A DNA stretch of 64,000 bases, taken from contig JAHBVO010000003.1 in assembly GCA_019637435.1 (NCBI GenBank), forward strand, positions 992,001 through 1,056,000. Reading direction: 5' to 3'. A program made the translations under genes and the position numbers. Below the pieces are notes generated by a model. It was not told where the DNA came from and did no database searches. It saw only the letters and a list, made by a program, of their open reading frames with translations. Below are positions 18,684 through 28,883 of this stretch, piece by piece. How positions within the stretch are numbered: position 1 is the first letter of the stretch; each line of letters opens with the position of its first letter. The stretch comes from Candidatus Obscuribacterales bacterium (lineage in GTDB: Bacteria; Cyanobacteriota; Vampirovibrionia; Obscuribacterales; Obscuribacteraceae).

Positions 18684-18825
18684 AAATCGCCTAACGCTGG
18701 TTCCTAGTTCTTAGACGTTACCAATCGCGGCCGAGTTCAATGGTCGAGATAAATTTCTCGATTATTTTTTTGCCGCTAGTGTTCCGGGTGGATAAATGAA
18801 TCGTTTCCATCGGCGGGAGGGTGAA

Positions 18826-19521
18826 ATGAAGACAGCGCAGCGGTTGTTCAGTCTGCGTCAAAGCGATTTGTTTGAGTCATTCAATCCGGTTGAACTGGGA
18901 CGCCTGCTTGGAATCCTTGAGGAGCAAGAAGTTCCGAAACACCATATGTTGTTCTCGCCTGGCACTCCGTGTCAGGCAATCTACTTTATAGAAAAGGGAC
19001 GCGTGCGCGTAACTCGCCTCTCGCCCGAAGGAAAAACCGTTATCCTCGCCCTCCTTGGTCCCGGTGAGCTGATCGGCGAAGCCGCATGGGAACTGGGCGA
19101 ACACGATAGTTACGCTGAGACTCTCGAAGAGTCTCGCATCTATCAAATTTCTCGTGAGGCATTTCAAAACTATATCCGTGAAAACCCAGAGTTCGGGCTG
19201 CGCTTGATTGAGATTCTCGGAGTGCGGTTAAAGCAAGCGCAAGCGAGAATCGAGGATCTGGTTTTCCGCCAGGTGCCAAGCCGGGTCGCCAGGCTGCTTT
19301 TGACGCTCGCTGAGAGTCACGGTCGAGTGACACCAAGTGGGATACGTGTAGAATTTCCGCTCACACATCAGGAAATCGCTGACATGGTGGGCTCCTCGCG
19401 AGTCACCGTAACGCAGATTCTCAACAAGTTTCGCTCAAGCCAATGGATCGAGATCGAATCCAAGCGTGTCACCATCCATAATATGGATGCGCTCGAAGAA
19501 TTGGTTCGGCAGCCCGGCTAG
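18826..19521 (+). CDS. Crp/Fnr-family transcription regulator
   Basis: A 231-residue cyclic-nucleotide-binding-fold regulator. The beta-barrel domain (residues ~10-120) contains GTPCQAIYFIEKGRVRV and LLGPGELIGEAAW. A long dimer helix follows, and then the winged helix with LTHQEIADMVGSSRVTVTQILNKFR. It lacks the N-terminal Cys cluster of Fnr, so it is not an obvious Fe-S sensor. The strict cAMP-binding R-S pair is not evident, so the ligand is unknown. The frame opens at ATG 18796, but ATG 18826 has GGGAGG five bases upstream and is preferred. Confidence 0.88.
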   Translation: MKTAQRLFSLRQSDLFESFNPVELGRLLGILEEQEVPKHHMLFSPGTPCQAIYFIEKGRVRVTRLSPEGKTVILALLGPGELIGEAAWELGEHDSYAETLEESRIYQISREAFQNYIRENPEFGLRLIEILGVRLKQAQARIEDLVFRQVPSRVARLLLTLAESHGRVTPSGIRVEFPLTHQEIADMVGSSRVTVTQILNKFRSSQWIEIESKRVTIHNMDALEELVRQPG

Positions 19522-19547
19522 TAAATCTTGCCGCGAGGTTGTGCATC

Positions 19548-20240
19548 ATGACGTTCTTTTCTTCGTTTGCGAAACGTTTTTCAAAGCGACGGAGAGGCGC
19601 TGAGCAAGCTTATCTAAACGACATCAAGCTGAGTTTCGAATGTCCAGTTCTCTGGAGTTCGATGACTGGTGACGAGCGGATCCGACACTGCGGACAGTGC
19701 GACAAGAACGTTTATAACGTTAGCGAGATGAACCGCGCGGAAGCCGTCGAATTTCTGCGAAATGCGACCGAAGAAACCTGCATTCAGTTTTATCGAAGGT
19801 CTGATGGATCTGTGATGACTGAGCCCTGTCCAAGCACCATTAGGAAGCTTCGTCGAGCTACGCTCAGGAAGGTTGCTTGTGTCGCGACTGCGATAGGATG
19901 GTTTGGCTTGGCGCAAACCGCTCTGGCTGTTGATGAACCGGCAGTTTCAGATCCTTCGGGTCGACGAACTTTGCGCTTAGAAGGGAGTCCACATGCCTGC
20001 TCAAGTCATTCGCCGAGAAAATCACATGGAGGACTTTTTTTCCCGGCTCTATACCCTTCCGAGGACGAAATTAAAAGGAACTGCTTCCAGTCTTGCCAAG
20101 ATAAAATCCGGCAACATTTTGGCAGTGTCGCGGCGATCGGGTTACTGGTTGCTGCGATTGGTCTGGCGCGCAGGCGAAGAGCTATCTGGATAGCTTTTGT
20201 TGGTCTGGTCGCAGTGTCCACGGTTCTTGGTTTTATCTGA
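19548..20240 (+). CDS. Cys-rich membrane protein with a CP..W..M..H-C-x2-C module
   Basis: The ATG at 19548 is preceded by GAGG at nine bases; the frame extends back to a TTG at 19539. The N-terminal ~85 residues read FECPVLWSSM, RHCGQCDKNVYNVSEM, ETCIQFYRR and EPCPSTIRK. This spacing of Cys, Trp and aromatic residues suggests a small metal-binding module, and I recall similar C..W..M...C..C.K.V modules in secreted proteins of Bacteroidetes and Myxococcota. A hydrophobic helix follows near residues 105-125, then a loop with CFQSC, then two C-terminal helices. The first module is probably cytosolic. The function is unknown. Confidence 0.65.
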   Translation: MTFFSSFAKRFSKRRRGAEQAYLNDIKLSFECPVLWSSMTGDERIRHCGQCDKNVYNVSEMNRAEAVEFLRNATEETCIQFYRRSDGSVMTEPCPSTIRKLRRATLRKVACVATAIGWFGLAQTALAVDEPAVSDPSGRRTLRLEGSPHACSSHSPRKSHGGLFFPALYPSEDEIKRNCFQSCQDKIRQHFGSVAAIGLLVAAIGLARRRRAIWIAFVGLVAVSTVLGFI

Positions 20241-20273
20241 TTGTGAAAGCGCGGTTTGTCATGAGTATATAAT
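20241..20273 (+). promoter_or_regulatory. Promoter for tRNA-Arg
   Basis: A perfect TATAAT at 20268-20273 (within TATATAAT) lies 13 bases before the tRNA 5' end. TTGTGA at 20241-20246 is a possible -35, with a spacing that is long (19-21 bases depending on the -10 register). Confidence 0.5.
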
Positions 20274-20282
20274 GTAGCTGTT

Positions 20283-20359
<77 letters not shown>

Positions 20360-20534
20360 TATTTTTTATCTAAAATTGAAGACATGCTCCATATGCCGTG
20401 CGGCATGGTGTATATGCAGTGTATGCCGAGCTTTAAAACACGAAAATGATCACGCGTAATTGTCGTGGCACTATTTAAGTAGTTGTTGAATATCCTGTGT
20501 CTGTCTGGCGAACCGGCACCAATCCAGAACATTC

Positions 20535-23500
20535 ATGAAAGATCGTTGGACACGAGTCTTGCTCGGACCGTACAGGTCCGGCAAATCTGTTGCGCTTTTG
20601 ACGGAGCTCACCAAGCACTGTCGAGAGGATGTACTCGCGCTCGGTGACGCGCTATTGATCGTGCCCTCCAAGCGTTACCAGAGATTAGTGGAACGCCGAA
20701 TTTTAAAGTTGCTCCGGAAAGAATTTTCTGAGGAGGAAACCGACAACAGTATTGCAAGCAGTTTCGAAGTCGTCGAAGGCGAAGAAGAGGAGGGCGCGCC
20801 GGAGTTACTGATGCCCTCTGCTCCGCGGAAAGGCTATGTCGGTCTCAACGTTGCCTCATTCTATCAGGCTTGCAGCATCATACTGCGTCGATGCGGTGTC
20901 GTTCCTCGTGTGATACCGGAGGCGGTGCGTCCGGCTCTGGTTGCTCGCGTAATTGCGGAGCTGAAGAGTGCCGGCAAGATAGAGCATCTGCTGCCCATCT
21001 GTGATTTCGTCGGAACGCACGCTGCGCTGCTTGATTTAATCGATGAACTTGAGCGCTCCGGACTCAGTCCTAACGATGTGATTCATCGCATCCAGTCCAG
21101 TGCCGCTCAGTCTTCTCGTCATTACGAATTAGCGCTTGTGTATAAAGGCTATTGGGATGAGCTCGATCGGATCGGCTATCTCGATAATCGGCGCGTCGCA
21201 TTTAAGTGCCGGGAAGTGCTCTCCGCGCGCCCTTCCAGAGAACCGTTGTTTGGTTTCGTTGGTATCGACGGATTTGACCGATTCAACCACCTTCAGCTGC
21301 AAGTTTTGCGAGAGCTGAGCGAGCATAGCCGTAAGTCTGTCGTCTGTTTCGATTACAGTCTCGAAGTTTCAGATGAAGCGCGTCGCGAATACATGTGGAA
21401 AGACAGTAGTTTCGAGGACTTACAACGCATCTTCAATGAAGCGGATTTCTTGTGGAATGACAGTGTTGATCTGCCTCATCAGGCGCCGCTAGAGGCATTT
21501 AAGGCCGTTGATCGATTTCTGGAGATGGAAGAGGTTGCTCGTAAGGTCAAACATAGTTTGGTTGTAAACCGAACTCCGCCGGATGAACTCCTTGTGGTTG
21601 TCCCCTCTCTCCGCGACTACAAAGGCGCAATTGAAGCGGCTTTTGATGACGCTGGTGTTCCATACTTCGTAGATGAACCTGTTCGGATGATGACACTGCC
21701 TATAGTGCAGTTTGCCGTGTCGCTTTTGAGCGCGTTTCATAATGACTTCGGCCGCAGTGTGATTGTGAGAGCAATGACCAGCCGGTTTTTCAACAGGTCT
21801 GCATTTAATCTCACGAGCGAAAACATAATCGCCCTTGATAGAGTTAGTCAGAGTGAGAAGCTCATTGGTGGTCGAGCGGAGTGGCTTCGGATCGCCGAAA
21901 AATTGCAACTTCAAGACTCACTCAAAGCTCTTCTGGACTGCCTTACTCCACCCGATTCCACTGCGCCACTCACGACATTCGTGTCCTGGTGTGAGGATGT
22001 GTTGTCACTCTGTTTGTCAGTCGATCTGGATGCGGAGTTTCAAGATCCTGTTCAAGGTTGGACGGAAGAACGGGCGCTCATGGAGGTGCAAAACCTCTGG
22101 GCATCACTTGTTCAAGAAGATGCGATTCTCTATGGAGATCGTGGTGGATTCAAGTCGGACTATCATGGTTTCCTGAAAAAGATGATGCATGCATTCGAGA
22201 AATCGAATTTCAGAGCTGCTCCGGCGGCTAGCAACAGCATTGTAATCTCATCAGTCGACCTGGCCGACAGTCGGCGCTTTGACGAAGTGTTCCTAGCTGG
22301 ATTGGTCGAAGGAGAGTTTCCTCGACGGCTTGGCGGTCGAGGATTTGTAAGTCCGGATGAGGTGAAACGCTGGGAGCTGTTTGGCGTCGATATTCGCAGC
22401 CCACGTATGCATCCGGCGTTCGAATATGCACTTTTCCGCTCACTTTTAGACCGAGCCCGCAAGCAAGTGCATCTCTCGTACCCGATGTGGGATATGAGTG
22501 GCGAAGAGTTGCTTCCGTCGTTCTTCCTGACAGGAGAATCGCTTCCAGTGTCGGTCGCAAATGCGGCACCGTTTCAACAATCCATGTCGCTTCCAGTCTC
22601 TGATCGCAATCGCATGGCTGGTTTGATGTGGAACAACGAATTCGATGCGAGCACCGTCGATGGTGCTCCGTTTGTCGGTGATCTCTATAGACAGTTGGAA
22701 GAGTCCATAGCCATGGTTCGTGCTCGCAGCGAGGGTGCTACCGAGAGTCCTTTTAATGGCTATCTGGCAGACTCTGTCAGATCTGGTGCCCTTTCGGTTT
22801 CTCTTCCAAGCAGATTTAGCGCTTCTCGGTTGAACGAGTACGGTAAATGCCCGTTCCGCTACTGGATGTCGCATGTGATGAAACTGTCGCCGCACGAGGA
22901 GGCTACGGTCAAGCTGGAGGTGCGGGAGTTAGGTGAAACCTACCACCTTGCTCTGGAGAAATTCTACGAAGTCTTAATCAAGAATCAGATTAGTTTGCCC
23001 GACAGCGAGAGAGAAACTATTGATAAGCACTTCGATGCCGCCATCGAAGAAGCACTTGCCTGGCTGGAGAAGAAACGTGGCGCAAATTACAGCGAGTTCT
23101 GGGAGTACGAGAAAAAGGAGATTGTTTTCCGGCTGAAGCGGTTTTTGGAAAAAGAAATCGACAGAGCTATGCGCAGCAAAATAGAGTATGTGCCGCATCT
23201 CGTCGAGGCGGCCTTCGGCATGGATGATAAGAATCCGAGCGTAAGCGCGCCTGCCTTGAAGGTCAGTGATGGAAAACGCACCGTCGAGTTTCGCGGAAAA
23301 ATCGACCGTATTGATATCGCCGGTGGTCTAAACGCCGTGAACGTGATGGCGGAATCAGGCAGCAGCAAAGGTGTTTCGACTCGTGTCATTGATTATAAGG
23401 CGGGCTCGAGTTCGATTGCTCCTAGAGAAGCGAATGAGGGCAGAAATCTTCAGCTGCCGATTTATGCATTGGCGGTCGAGAGATGTATCCTGCCTGGTTC

Positions 23501-23768
23501 TACTGCCGCAGCGGGCAACTATCTGAGTTTTACTTCCGGCGCGCCGATTGGAAGTCTGGTTTTTGACCGTGATAAAGAGGACGATCGCGGATTCGTCGAT
23601 ACAAAGCGGATCGAGCAGTACATCCTTGATTACGTGGAGAAAATGGCGCAAGGCGTTTTCACGGTTAAGCCCAGCATCGCCAGCGTTTGCGATAACTGCG
23701 ACCATAAACGAGTTTGTCGAGTAACCGAGTTGAAAAAGGGAGGTGAAAAGCGTGACATCTCTAACTGA
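20535..23768 (+). CDS. addB: AddB-type helicase/nuclease subunit
   Basis: Partner of AddA in processing double-strand breaks for RecA loading. The P-loop is GPYRSGKS at 11-18. The C-terminal PD-(D/E)xK nuclease has the DYK motif at 953-955. The four cysteines of the AddB iron-sulfur cluster are in place: Cys772 in YGKCPFRYW, then Cys1052, Cys1055 and Cys1061 in CDNCDHKRVC. The length of 1077 residues fits the family. The gene ends 17 bases inside addA, indicating translational coupling. Confidence 0.88.
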   Translation: MKDRWTRVLLGPYRSGKSVALLTELTKHCREDVLALGDALLIVPSKRYQRLVERRILKLLRKEFSEEETDNSIASSFEVVEGEEEEGAPELLMPSAPRKGYVGLNVASFYQACSIILRRCGVVPRVIPEAVRPALVARVIAELKSAGKIEHLLPICDFVGTHAALLDLIDELERSGLSPNDVIHRIQSSAAQSSRHYELALVYKGYWDELDRIGYLDNRRVAFKCREVLSARPSREPLFGFVGIDGFDRFNHLQLQVLRELSEHSRKSVVCFDYSLEVSDEARREYMWKDSSFEDLQRIFNEADFLWNDSVDLPHQAPLEAFKAVDRFLEMEEVARKVKHSLVVNRTPPDELLVVVPSLRDYKGAIEAAFDDAGVPYFVDEPVRMMTLPIVQFAVSLLSAFHNDFGRSVIVRAMTSRFFNRSAFNLTSENIIALDRVSQSEKLIGGRAEWLRIAEKLQLQDSLKALLDCLTPPDSTAPLTTFVSWCEDVLSLCLSVDLDAEFQDPVQGWTEERALMEVQNLWASLVQEDAILYGDRGGFKSDYHGFLKKMMHAFEKSNFRAAPAASNSIVISSVDLADSRRFDEVFLAGLVEGEFPRRLGGRGFVSPDEVKRWELFGVDIRSPRMHPAFEYALFRSLLDRARKQVHLSYPMWDMSGEELLPSFFLTGESLPVSVANAAPFQQSMSLPVSDRNRMAGLMWNNEFDASTVDGAPFVGDLYRQLEESIAMVRARSEGATESPFNGYLADSVRSGALSVSLPSRFSASRLNEYGKCPFRYWMSHVMKLSPHEEATVKLEVRELGETYHLALEKFYEVLIKNQISLPDSERETIDKHFDAAIEEALAWLEKKRGANYSEFWEYEKKEIVFRLKRFLEKEIDRAMRSKIEYVPHLVEAAFGMDDKNPSVSAPALKVSDGKRTVEFRGKIDRIDIAGGLNAVNVMAESGSSKGVSTRVIDYKAGSSSIAPREANEGRNLQLPIYALAVERCILPGSTAAAGNYLSFTSGAPIGSLVFDRDKEDDRGFVDTKRIEQYILDYVEKMAQGVFTVKPSIASVCDNCDHKRVCRVTELKKGGEKRDISN

Positions 23769-26700
23769 ACAACAACAAGCTGCGGTTTTCAGCGTCGATA
23801 AGAACGTTCTTGTATCGGCTGGAGCCGGTTCCGGTAAGACTCACGTACTAGTTGAACGGTATGTCGAGATTCTGCGAAACGATCCGGTGCTCACCGTAGA
23901 CGGTATCATTGCCGTCACCTTTACCAGAAAGGCGGCTGGAGAAATGCGCACGCGTTTGAAATCTCGCTTTCGCCAACTCACGGAGGAGGAGCCGGAATCG
24001 GATAAATGGAGGCAATGCTTAGCCGATATCGATTCGGCGAGAATTGGGACGATTCACTCGCTTTGCGAAACGATTCTCAAAGCCTTTCCCGCCGAGTGCG
24101 GCATCGATCCTCAAGTCGAAGTTATAGATGAAGTGACTCAAGCTCAGCTTCTCGAAGAGAGTATCGATCAGACTTTCCGCGAAATAATCGGCGACACCTT
24201 GCCGGAAATCAAATTGCTGACCGAGCATAATATTGAAGAGATTCGCAACTGGGTTAAGCAGATGTTGGCTGCCAGCCTGCAGTTTGAAGAAGCTTCGGGC
24301 ATTCTGCTGGACTTGAGTGATGAAGATTTGCTTGCCAGGTTAAACGATACCCGTCATCGTATTCAGCGCCGGTTGCTTCAAGACGTAATTTCGAAGCAAG
24401 ATTGGAAGCAAGCATACTCATATTTAGCGGAAACTTTTGCTCGCGATAAGTTGGAGCAGTTGCGTCTAAGCATTGTCCAGGCTGCTGAAGAGATCATTCG
24501 CCAGTCATCCCAGACGACCACCACGCCCGATGATTCTGCGGAGTTATGGCGTGGGCTGGAGATCATCGCTGCAGCGGAACTCCGAGTTGGTGGTCATAGT
24601 GATGAGGCGAAAGCGATTAAGGAGCGCATTGGAGTGCTCAGGTCCATTGCGCGCAAGGTGCTCGGTAAGCCGGCTCTGCCGCCAAGTATCACCAGTGACG
24701 ATCTGGTGCGTTTCGAAGACGAGCGGCATTGTGCCAGCCTGTTTTACCGCGCGCAGAGAAACTACGAAGAGCGAAAGAAACTGGAACTGAAGCTCGACTA
24801 TAACGATCTTATCGGGCTGGCATATAAGGCTCTCGCAGGAGAAGATTCGCCGGCGCGTCAGCATTATCAGGATCGGGTCCGTGCAATTCTTGTCGATGAG
24901 TTTCAAGATACAAACACCATACAAGCTCAGTTCATCAGCTTTCTGGCTGGGCCGAAGACGCGACTGTTTCTAATCGGTGACGATAAGCAGTCAATTTACA
25001 AATTTCAGGGTGCTGATGTCTCGAACTTCAACGAATGGAAATCGCTGATGGCGCTTCCGTCTGATGCACCGGGACGTCGTGTCAACGGCGAATCAATGGT
25101 CACCAAGTTGACTGTCTCCTTCCGAAGTCATCCGAATGTAGTTGCCTTCGTTAATGGCATTTTTTCGAACTTGCTTGCTAAAACGACAGACGTTCCGTAT
25201 CGCGCAGATTTTGAACCGCTGTCAACATTCCGGAAAGTTAGTTTGGACAACCGCACCATCGGTAGTGCCGCTGCGAAGGAGGATGTTGGTGTCGCATTCG
25301 CTGGGAATGTTACTTCAGCAGGTTTCAGCGGGGCATCGGCAGGAGGAGGGGTTGCTTCTCTGACTGCTTCAACGGCGTCGGCGCTTAATGTCAGCGAGGC
25401 GACGATAGTCGAGCCCAAGCAGCTCAGTCTGTTTGAGATGCTGAGCGGAAGCGGCTCTTCTGAAACATTTGCTTCCACTCCGACCCAGCCAGCATCAACC
25501 GGAACGTCATCGTCGACATCAGCGGAAGGTCCCGTGGAGCCAGGTTCGCCTGTGCAAGTTTCCTCGAAATCGGAGTTGCTATCAAATCAGTTGATGCCGG
25601 ACGACGACACAGCCGAAGATTTCTCTCCACCTGATTCCGTTGCAAACGTTCAAATGGTTGTTTTCGATGCTGCCGATGACGAGGGCGAGCGGGACAGCGA
25701 GCTGTCTTCGCTTACAGAGTCGCGAGCCGTGGCTAAGTGGATACAAGACCTGGTCAAGAATCAGGCGCCATTAATCGACAACGACGGTCGGTTTCAACGC
25801 GCTCTAAGGTATGGAGACTTTGCAGTCCTCGTGCCGAAGAACAGCAACTTCCCAGTCATCGAAAGAGCGCTGGCTGAGCGCGAGATCCCATATGTCACAT
25901 TTGCTGGACGCGGTTTTCTCAACCGCCAGGAAGTCATAGACATCGAGAACCTGCTCTACTTCCTGGGCAATCCTCAAGATTCTCATGCGCTATTTGGAAC
26001 TCTTCGTTCCCCGATGTTCGCCTTGAGCGATGACACATTACACGAACTATACTTGGGTGCCCGCGCCGAAACTCCCGATATCACGCTCTGGGATGCTTTG
26101 CGCAAAGCTGTGTCGGCTAGAAGAGCCGGTTACGAGATGGTATTGCGGGCGGTGAGCGAACTGAGACGCTTCATGGACGACGCTGCGCGTTTGAATCTTA
26201 CTTCGTTGATTCGAAAGATTATTCAGAGGACCAGCTATGACCTGGCTCTGATGAGTGCTGACAACGGGAAGCAGCGTGCTCGCAATTTATGGAAACTTGT
26301 CGCAATCGCTAAAGATCATGAAGAACTTTCCTTCTTTGAATTCGCGAACCGACTTACGCTGATGCGCGATTTCGAGTTGAAACAGACGGATGCACCTTTT
26401 GAAAGTCATGATGCGGTAAAACTCATGACCATTCACGCCTCGAAGGGCCTGGAGTTTCCCGCGGTAGCGTTGCCCTGCCTATCCGGACGGCTACTGGGTC
26501 AGGAGCGCAAGCTGATTTTCCATCGCAACTATGGTTTTGCACTTGATACCTCCCGTGGTGAATCCGAGCAACGACCAGTCTGGTATCGCTACGCGAGACA
26601 GTTGGATCAAGACATGGAAGTGGCTGAGCGGAAGCGCTTGCTCTACGTAGGTATGACTCGCGCCCGTGATTACCTCGCGATGTTTCTCGAAAAAGACATT

Positions 26701-27501
26701 GGGCAGCAAGCTGAGTCATTCAGATTGTGGCTTGCCGACATTCTCGATATCGATTTTCACGGACCTGAAGATGAGCTTGGAATGCGCAAGTTGAACTTTC
26801 CCGGTGGACAGGCTGAATATAGTTTGTCCGTAGTCGATCGCAAAGACGTCGAGCCGGAGCAACTTGAGTCGCTTAGTGATGAAAGCGCTGAGGAAATCCA
26901 GGTTCAATATTCACTGATTGAACCGATTCTGCCTAACCCCATCGAGCCGAACTCGCGCTGGAAAGGTTGGATCAGGGTTACACCTTCTAAAGATGCCGTT
27001 GATAAGCCGCTCGATGCCACTGTGGTTGGAGTTTTCCTGCACACTGTACTGGAACATATGCCACCGTCCCTGGTTCGTCCCGACGAGAGTACCCTGACAA
27101 GTTTAGCTCTGATGCAGGGCAGTGCAGTCGCACATCCAGAACGTCTCAAGTTGCTGATTGCCGAAGGCAACAAGCTTCTCGATATCTTTTACGAGAGCGA
27201 ACTGTTCAGCTTGATGAAAGCTGCTCGACGCCGATTGACGGAATTTCCATATGTCCTTCTTGGTGATATAGGACTGGAATCGCGCCGCCCCGACTTGATT
27301 ATCGAAGACGAGAACGGCGATTGGTTTATCATCGATTATAAAACCGATGCCGTCACAGAAGAGGAGATAATCTCTCAAGCGCGTCGTCACGCCGGTCAAC
27401 TTGAAACGTATCGCCGTGACATCAAACAATTGACCGGGCTGAATCCGTCTACCAGACTGTATTTTGCTAGACCTGGGCGTCTTGTGGATCCGATGCGATA
27501 G
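23752..27501 (+). CDS. addA: AddA-type helicase/nuclease subunit with a clamp-motif insert
   Basis: UvrD-like SF1 helicase and nuclease. Visible motifs are Walker A GAGSGKT near residue 27, ILVDEFQDTN, GDDKQSIYKFQGAD, HASKGLEFPAV, YVGMTRARDYL and the C-terminal nuclease with RRPDLII and IIDYKTDA (DYK from 1195). The GTG at 23752 is five bases after GGGAGGTGA and is preferred to the GTG at 23743. A low-complexity Ser/Thr/Ala/Gly/Pro insert of roughly 120 residues interrupts the helicase near 505-625. It contains PKQLSLFEML (QLSLF at 557-561), which matches the bacterial sliding-clamp-binding consensus. Together with addB and recA in this window it implies an AddAB-RecA repair route. Confidence 0.92.
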   Translation: MTSLTEQQQAAVFSVDKNVLVSAGAGSGKTHVLVERYVEILRNDPVLTVDGIIAVTFTRKAAGEMRTRLKSRFRQLTEEEPESDKWRQCLADIDSARIGTIHSLCETILKAFPAECGIDPQVEVIDEVTQAQLLEESIDQTFREIIGDTLPEIKLLTEHNIEEIRNWVKQMLAASLQFEEASGILLDLSDEDLLARLNDTRHRIQRRLLQDVISKQDWKQAYSYLAETFARDKLEQLRLSIVQAAEEIIRQSSQTTTTPDDSAELWRGLEIIAAAELRVGGHSDEAKAIKERIGVLRSIARKVLGKPALPPSITSDDLVRFEDERHCASLFYRAQRNYEERKKLELKLDYNDLIGLAYKALAGEDSPARQHYQDRVRAILVDEFQDTNTIQAQFISFLAGPKTRLFLIGDDKQSIYKFQGADVSNFNEWKSLMALPSDAPGRRVNGESMVTKLTVSFRSHPNVVAFVNGIFSNLLAKTTDVPYRADFEPLSTFRKVSLDNRTIGSAAAKEDVGVAFAGNVTSAGFSGASAGGGVASLTASTASALNVSEATIVEPKQLSLFEMLSGSGSSETFASTPTQPASTGTSSSTSAEGPVEPGSPVQVSSKSELLSNQLMPDDDTAEDFSPPDSVANVQMVVFDAADDEGERDSELSSLTESRAVAKWIQDLVKNQAPLIDNDGRFQRALRYGDFAVLVPKNSNFPVIERALAEREIPYVTFAGRGFLNRQEVIDIENLLYFLGNPQDSHALFGTLRSPMFALSDDTLHELYLGARAETPDITLWDALRKAVSARRAGYEMVLRAVSELRRFMDDAARLNLTSLIRKIIQRTSYDLALMSADNGKQRARNLWKLVAIAKDHEELSFFEFANRLTLMRDFELKQTDAPFESHDAVKLMTIHASKGLEFPAVALPCLSGRLLGQERKLIFHRNYGFALDTSRGESEQRPVWYRYARQLDQDMEVAERKRLLYVGMTRARDYLAMFLEKDIGQQAESFRLWLADILDIDFHGPEDELGMRKLNFPGGQAEYSLSVVDRKDVEPEQLESLSDESAEEIQVQYSLIEPILPNPIEPNSRWKGWIRVTPSKDAVDKPLDATVVGVFLHTVLEHMPPSLVRPDESTLTSLALMQGSAVAHPERLKLLIAEGNKLLDIFYESELFSLMKAARRRLTEFPYVLLGDIGLESRRPDLIIEDENGDWFIIDYKTDAVTEEEIISQARRHAGQLETYRRDIKQLTGLNPSTRLYFARPGRLVDPMR

Positions 27502-27510
27502 AAAAAGAGA

Positions 27511-27537
27511 AAACTGCACGCCGATGGCTTGCAGTTT
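27511..27537 (-). terminator. Hairpin terminator between convergent genes
   Basis: AAACTGCA (27511-27518) pairs with TGCAGTTT (27530-27537). On the minus strand the stem is followed by a T-rich tail (TTCTCTTTTTC), so it best fits termination of the EamA transporter transcript. It lies 10 bases after addA and may act on both strands. Confidence 0.5.
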
Positions 27538-27644
27538 CCCCCGACTCGATCTTGTGTAGCCCGAGTTACATCCATTATGGCACAGGGTACTTTTATGAGT
27601 CGCACTGCGCATCTTAGCGTTAAGCGATTTATCTGATTACCCCG

Positions 27645-28730
27645 CTAAGCTTTTTTACCTGCGCGACTCGGCAATTTTGCGCCAACGCCGAGCAGTGTCA
27701 CGGCGATTCCTATGTAAGTCATAAGTGACAACACTACTTCCTTTTCGAAGAAACCATCAACGACCAGGGCGATTATAGGAGGGAAAAACACAAGTTTGCT
27801 TACTGCCATAAGGCTAATCCGTTTTAGCAAGTAAAAGTAGCAGACAAAGGAAATGATTGAACTGACAATGCCCAGGTAGGCTGCCGCCAGTGTTGGCACC
27901 AATGGCGGTGGCGCGCAAATGCCGCCGTTTTCCAACAAGCAGCTGAGTGAGACGAAGCAGACCGCGCACACCGAAATGAAGATGCCGACGGAGACGAACG
28001 GATTCACGTTAGTTGTATGGCGTTTTAAAATGACGCCGGAGATGGAGGTCAGAATCACTGAAGTGACTAGAAAGATTACGCCTTCGCCTTGGTTCGCCGA
28101 GACTTGCAGCCGATCACCGAAGATCATCATAATGCCGATCATCGAAATAACCAGCCCGATTATTTGTCCGCGCGACACCTTCTCTGTCTTACTTAGGAAC
28201 AGAGCTAGCGCTGTTACAGCCGGTGTCGTCGTAGAAATGATTGCCGCGAGTGCACCTGATACGTATCGCTCCGCTGTGTAGACGAAGCCGAAACTGATCA
28301 CGGACAGTATGCTGCAAACAACTGTGTAAGCGATTGCTTTTCTTGGCGGTAGCTCCGCCTTGACGATTCGTGTGAGAAACAAAAAGGCGATACCGGCTGC
28401 AGCAATAACGAATCTCCATGCACAAGCGGTAAATGGCTGGAAAGCGCCTGGCAGGACGCATTGCCGAACGGCGAACCAGGTTGTTCCCCAGATGAGAATG
28501 CATGCCAGGTAAGCGACGACTACGCCAATCTCGACGCCGGATTTACTTTTCGTCTCTGTAGTCTCTGCATGAGCTTGGTCTGTGGAGCGCTCCGTCTCAA
28601 TCATGGTTATTGAGTGTTCAAGGGAATCTCGACTATCGCCCATTTGTTCAGTCGGAATCAGCTCTGCAGTGCTGAGCTCTGCCGAGGGGCTTGCCGCGTT
28701 TTCTTCTAAGTCTGGTGAGGTGATTTTCAT
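27645..28730 (-). CDS. EamA/DMT-family transporter with an acidic N-terminal tail
   Basis: About ten hydrophobic helices in two EamA repeats occupy residues ~70-355. The start ILIWGTTWFAVRQ is the typical first helix of the drug/metabolite transporter superfamily, and RGQIIGLVISMIGIMMIF marks the first repeat's end. The substrate is unknown; amino acids and metabolites are typical. The first ~70 residues form an unusual hydrophilic Glu/Ser/Thr-rich cytosolic tail. Internal Met residues (31, 43) could be later starts. It converges on addA. Confidence 0.88.
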   Translation of the reverse strand: MKITSPDLEENAASPSAELSTAELIPTEQMGDSRDSLEHSITMIETERSTDQAHAETTETKSKSGVEIGVVVAYLACILIWGTTWFAVRQCVLPGAFQPFTACAWRFVIAAAGIAFLFLTRIVKAELPPRKAIAYTVVCSILSVISFGFVYTAERYVSGALAAIISTTTPAVTALALFLSKTEKVSRGQIIGLVISMIGIMMIFGDRLQVSANQGEGVIFLVTSVILTSISGVILKRHTTNVNPFVSVGIFISVCAVCFVSLSCLLENGGICAPPPLVPTLAAAYLGIVSSIISFVCYFYLLKRISLMAVSKLVFFPPIIALVVDGFFEKEVVLSLMTYIGIAVTLLGVGAKLPSRAGKKA

Positions 28731-28883
28731 AAGGTTATGCGGCGACCGGACTCCACCGATCTCAAAAGATATTGCGCCAGATCAAGAATAGACCGGTCGT
28801 CTCGATGTCGTCAAGTGCCCCAAAATACTTCGTAGTGAAGTCTTTCCTAATCAACGTAAGTGCGCCGAAAGTAACTTCAAGGG

